This document shows, piece after piece, positions 61,274-64,000 of a stretch of DNA of 64,000 nt; position 1 is the first letter of the stretch, and each line of letters opens with the position of its first letter. The stretch is from Streptomyces sp. GKU 895 (GTDB taxonomy: Bacteria > Actinomycetota > Actinomycetes > Streptomycetales > Streptomycetaceae). The stretch lies in contig MWJO01000017.1 of NCBI GenBank assembly GCA_002027195.1, forward strand, positions 1-64,000, written 5' to 3'. The notes beneath the pieces were generated by a model, which worked only from the letters and a program-made list of their open reading frames with translations, was not told the DNA's origin and ran no database searches. The position numbers and the translations under genes were made by a program.

Positions 61274-61926
61274 TGAACCGAGTGGGACTGGGCCTCGCGG
61301 TAGGGGCCGGATACGTCCTCGGGCGTACCAAGAAGATGAAACTGGCCTTCGCCGTCGGCACCCTGGTCGCCGGCAAACGGATGCAGCTGAGCCCGCGGGC
61401 GCTCGCGGACCTGGTCTCCGGACAGCTGCGGGACAACCCGCAGTTCAAGGAGATCGGCGACCAGCTCCGCGAGGACCTGCGCGGGGTCGGGAAGGCGGCC
61501 TCCGGCGCCATGGTCGAGCGGCAGCTCGACGCCCTCGCCGACCGTCTGCACGGCCGTACCGCCCAGGTGCGCGACCAGCTCGCGGGCGTCCTGCCGGACG
61601 GCTCGGCCGCCGGGTCCGGGAAGGACGAGGCCGACGACGAGGAGAACGACAGGGAGACCGACGAGTACGACGAGGACGAGGCGTACGAGGAGAGCGGCGA
61701 CGAGCCCGAGGCCGAGCGGGACGAGCCCGAGCCGCCCCGGAAGAAGGCGGCGGCCAAGAAGGCGCCCGCGAAGAAGACGGCCGCCAAGAAGGCACCCGCC
61801 AAGAAGAGCGCGGCGAAGGCCCCCGCCAAGAAGGCGACGGCCGGCGCGAAGAAGACCGCGGCCAAGAAGACGGCCTCGGCCCGCGGCGCCCGCTCTCGTG
61901 TGTCGAAGGGAGGCGGTGACCGATGA
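61273..61926 (+). CDS. gvpY: GvpY-like protein with lysine-rich tail
   Basis: A 217-residue protein at the gvpY position of Streptomyces gas-vesicle clusters. Residues 1-115 form a helical domain (GLAVGAGYVLGRTKKMKLAFAVGTLVAGKRMQ). Then comes an acidic stretch of Glu/Asp, followed by a very basic Lys/Ala/Pro tail with repeated AKK and KKAPAKK units, like histone H1 tails. The neighbour gvpZ ends in an acidic tail, so the two may bind each other electrostatically. Function not established. Confidence 0.8.
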   Translation: MNRVGLGLAVGAGYVLGRTKKMKLAFAVGTLVAGKRMQLSPRALADLVSGQLRDNPQFKEIGDQLREDLRGVGKAASGAMVERQLDALADRLHGRTAQVRDQLAGVLPDGSAAGSGKDEADDEENDRETDEYDEDEAYEESGDEPEAERDEPEPPRKKAAAKKAPAKKTAAKKAPAKKSAAKAPAKKATAGAKKTAAKKTASARGARSRVSKGGGDR

Positions 61927-63059
61927 CCGACACCGTCGGATCCGCGGCCTCGGCCGCGGGCGGCGCCGCGAAGGCGAGCCCGCTCAGCGGGGTCGCCCAC
62001 AGCGAGGCCGCCGACCGGCTCAAGGCCGAGGCGCAGGAGTTCCTCGCCGCTCAGGCCCAGCGTCTGCTGATCGGCGCGGGCCGCAAGCTGGGCCAGACCA
62101 CGCTGAAACTGAACGACATCGCCGAGGGCAACAGCCCCGGCTTCACCAAGCTCGCCCTCGATGGCGGCCGCAAGATCGCCGAGGGCAAGGGGCCGCTGCG
62201 TTCCGCCCTGGAGGTGGGCGCCTCCCGCGCCAAGGAGAACGTCATGGGCGCATTGCAGAACCTGGGGGGCGGCAAGGGCAAGCGCAAGGGCGGGGCGGGC
62301 AAGAAGCCGACCGTGATCATGGAGTACGTCGATGTCGGCGTCCCCCTGCGCACGGCATACGACCAGTGGACGCAGTTCCAGGACTTCAGCACCTTCGCCA
62401 AGGGCGTGAAGAGCGCGAACCGCGCCGACGACACGACCTCCGACTGGCAGCTGAAGGTCTTCTGGTCCAACCGCAGCTGGAAGGCGCACACCACCGAGCA
62501 GATCCCCGACGACCGCATCGCCTGGACGTCGGAGGGTGCCAAGGGCACCACGAAGGGTGTCGTCTCCTTCCACCGGCTCGGCGACAGCCTGACGCGGGTG
62601 CTGCTGGTGATCGAGTACTACCCGAAGGGCCTGTTCGAGAAGACCGGCAACATCTGGCGCGCCCAGGGCCGCCGGGCCCGTCTCGACCTCAAGAACTACG
62701 TCCGCTACGTCACCCTCAAGGGCGAGGCGGAGGACGGCTGGCGCGGCGAGATCCGCGACGGCGAGGTCGTCCGCAGCCACGAGGACGCGGTGGCCGAGGA
62801 GGAGGACGAGCAGCGGGACGCAGAGCAGGACGAGCAGGACGTGCAGGGCGACGAGGAAGCGTACGAGGGCGAGGAAGAGGAAGCTGAGGAGGAGGGCCCC
62901 TACGCCGAGGAGGAGGACGAGAAGGCGGAGTACGAGGACGAGGAAGAGCCCGAGGAAGAGCCTGAGGAGTCCGAGGAGCCCGAGGGCGAGTACGAGGACG
63001 AGGGCGAAGGGGCCGACGAGGAGGAGTACGAGTACGCCGAGGGCGGGAGCCGTCGATGA
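61923..63059 (+). CDS. gvpZ: GvpZ-like SRPBCC-domain protein with acidic tail
   Basis: A 378-residue protein at the gvpZ position. The N-terminal 110 residues are helical and Ala-rich. Residues about 130-270 are an SRPBCC (cyclase/START-like) domain: VIMEYVDVGVPLRTAYDQWTQFQDFSTFAKGVKSANRADDTTSDWQLKVFWSNRSWKAHTTEQIPDDRIAWTSEGAKGTTKGVVSFHRL. The last 90 residues are almost all Glu and Asp with Tyr and Gly. The ATG overlaps the gvpY stop. Ligand and role are unknown. Confidence 0.8.
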   Translation: MTDTVGSAASAAGGAAKASPLSGVAHSEAADRLKAEAQEFLAAQAQRLLIGAGRKLGQTTLKLNDIAEGNSPGFTKLALDGGRKIAEGKGPLRSALEVGASRAKENVMGALQNLGGGKGKRKGGAGKKPTVIMEYVDVGVPLRTAYDQWTQFQDFSTFAKGVKSANRADDTTSDWQLKVFWSNRSWKAHTTEQIPDDRIAWTSEGAKGTTKGVVSFHRLGDSLTRVLLVIEYYPKGLFEKTGNIWRAQGRRARLDLKNYVRYVTLKGEAEDGWRGEIRDGEVVRSHEDAVAEEEDEQRDAEQDEQDVQGDEEAYEGEEEEAEEEGPYAEEEDEKAEYEDEEEPEEEPEESEEPEGEYEDEGEGADEEEYEYAEGGSRR

Positions 63060-63385
63060 CGACCCCCGGCCGGCTGCCCGACCCCTACGGTCGTGACGGC
63101 GGCGGCGCGAACCTCGCGGACATCCTGGAGAGGGTGCTCGACAAGGGTGTGGTGATCGCCGGTGACATCCGGATCAACCTGCTCGACATCGAACTCCTCA
63201 CCATCAAGCTGCGGCTCATCGTCGCGTCCGTCGACAAGGCGAAGGAGATGGGCATCGACTGGTGGGAGGACGACCCCGCGTTGTCCTCCGGCGCCCGTCG
63301 CAAGGAGCTCGCCCGGGAGAACGCCGAGCTGCGCGAGCGGATCGCGCAGCTCGAGCCCGGGCGGGGTCAGGAGAAGGAGGCCTGA
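63056..63385 (+). CDS. gvpJ: Gas vesicle protein GvpJ (GvpA-like)
   Basis: A 109-residue GvpA-family paralogue: NLADILERVLDKGVVIAGDIRINLLDIELLTIKLRLIVASVDKAKEMGIDWWEDDP is the GvpJ/M-type core, which forms vesicle tips or nucleation sites. A short helical tail follows. The ATG overlaps the gvpZ stop (ATGA), and the last base of its TGA is the first base of the gvpL ATG. The core is shorter and less repetitive than GvpA, as expected for GvpJ. Confidence 0.9.
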   Translation: MTTPGRLPDPYGRDGGGANLADILERVLDKGVVIAGDIRINLLDIELLTIKLRLIVASVDKAKEMGIDWWEDDPALSSGARRKELARENAELRERIAQLEPGRGQEKEA

Positions 63386-64000
63386 TGACCGGGCTGCGCT
63401 ATGTGTACGCCGTCTGCCGCCCCTTCGGCACGCCGTTGCAGGCCGAGTTGACCGGCGTGGCCGGTGATCCGCCCAGACTGCTCAGCCACCACGGCCTCGT
63501 CGCCGTCGTCAGCCATGTGCCGGAGCGGGACTTCGCGGAGGAGCCGCTCCGGTCCCGTCTGGAGGACCTGGACTGGCTGACGGCGACGGCCCGTGCCCAC
63601 CAGGGCGTGATCGACGCCCTCACCGTCGTCACCACCCCGCTGCCGCTGCGCCTCGCGACCGTCTTCCGCGACGACAGCGCGTCCGCACGATGCTCCAGGC
63701 CAGGGAGGCCGACTTCCGGCGCACCCTCGACCGGCTCGAAGGGCGGGTGGAGTGGGGGGTGAAGCTCTACGCCGACGAGCGGCCCGCGGATGCCGGCGCA
63801 CCGGCCGCGAAGCCCGCGACGGGCCGGGACTATCTGCGGCAGCGGCGCTCCAGTGTGCGCGCCCACGAGGACCTGTGGCAGCGCGCCGAGGAATTCGCGA
63901 CCCGGCTGCACGAAACGCTTTCCGCCGTCGCCGAGGATGCGCGGCTGCATCCGCCGCAGAACGCCGCGCTCTCCGGTGCGGCGGGCCGCAACGTGCTGAA
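63385..64000 (+). CDS. gvpL: Gas vesicle protein GvpF/GvpL family (GvpL), partial and frame broken once
   Basis: The second GvpF/L protein, running off the window. It opens RYVYAVCRPFGTPLQAELTGVAGDPPRLLSHHGLVAVVSHVPERDF and continues with AHQGVIDALTVVTTPLPLRLATVFRDDSA. One C is missing near 63680; restoring it joins to VRTMLQAREADFRRTLDRLEGRVEWGVKLYADE and RQRRSSVRAHEDLWQRAEEFATRLHETLS. The ATG at 63385 shares its first base with the last base of the gvpJ stop. Confidence 0.87.

Overview
This is a GC-rich actinobacterial chromosome segment, almost certainly Streptomyces. Codons end mostly in G or C, many genes start with GTG, and translationally coupled ATGA/GTGA overlaps are common. Several blocks are typical of Streptomyces: an ethylmalonyl-CoA operon, gas-vesicle genes in the order gvpO-A-F-G-Y-Z-J-L, and a multidomain PP2C phosphatase. 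From memory, the order resembles the region of the S. coelicolor chromosome between its crotonyl-CoA reductase and second gas-vesicle loci; I could not check this. I saw no tRNA, rRNA, CRISPR array, insertion sequence or prophage.

Layout. (1) 1-3.0 kb: metal homeostasis, an ArsR-type sensor with an MFS exporter, divergent from a P1B-4 metal ATPase, with a clear operator between. (2) 3.0-5.0 kb: alkylation repair (Ada-AlkA fusion and Ogt). (3) 5.0-9.3 kb, minus strand: sirtuin, a subtilase with a small partner gene, Nudix hydrolase, ADP-ribosylglycohydrolase. (4) 9.4-16.8 kb: glycerate kinase, a PucR-like regulator and a five-gene Liv-type ABC importer. (5) 16.8-18.4 kb: psd-pssA, the phosphatidylethanolamine pathway. 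(6) 18.5-27.8 kb, minus strand: the complete specific part of the ethylmalonyl-CoA pathway in one operon (ccr, meaA, lyase, hydratase, dehydrogenase), preceded by a TetR regulator and a tandem-fused 3-hydroxyacyl-CoA dehydrogenase. (7) 28-39 kb: mixed genes, including a secreted S33 peptidase, a radical SAM protein behind a LexA-like box, an MFS transporter with C-terminal beta-sandwich repeats, and a PAS-GAF-PP2C-HATPase protein. (8) 39-46 kb: a run of peptidases (M55, M20, S9, S66, S15) that looks like a cell-wall or D-peptide degradation operon. (9) 46-54.7 kb: small enzymes, an arginase-like protein, and hemerythrin, holin-like, SDR, enolase-superfamily and F420 genes. (10) 54.9-64 kb: NDH-2, transketolase and LigD-polymerase genes, then the gas-vesicle cluster, cut off inside gvpL.

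Several promoters between 50.9 and 54.9 kb resemble the GTTT/GNNT-N14-16-GGGTAC form of Streptomyces general-stress (SigB-type) sigma factors, so the right end may be a stress-response island.

An important caveat: 13 otherwise intact genes carry about 17 small frame breaks, nearly all explained by loss of one G, C or T in GC-rich sequence. In the 12 that lie entirely inside the window, restoring those bases gives a complete family-length protein that ends at its natural coupled stop. I treat these breaks as sequencing or assembly errors and annotate the genes across them.
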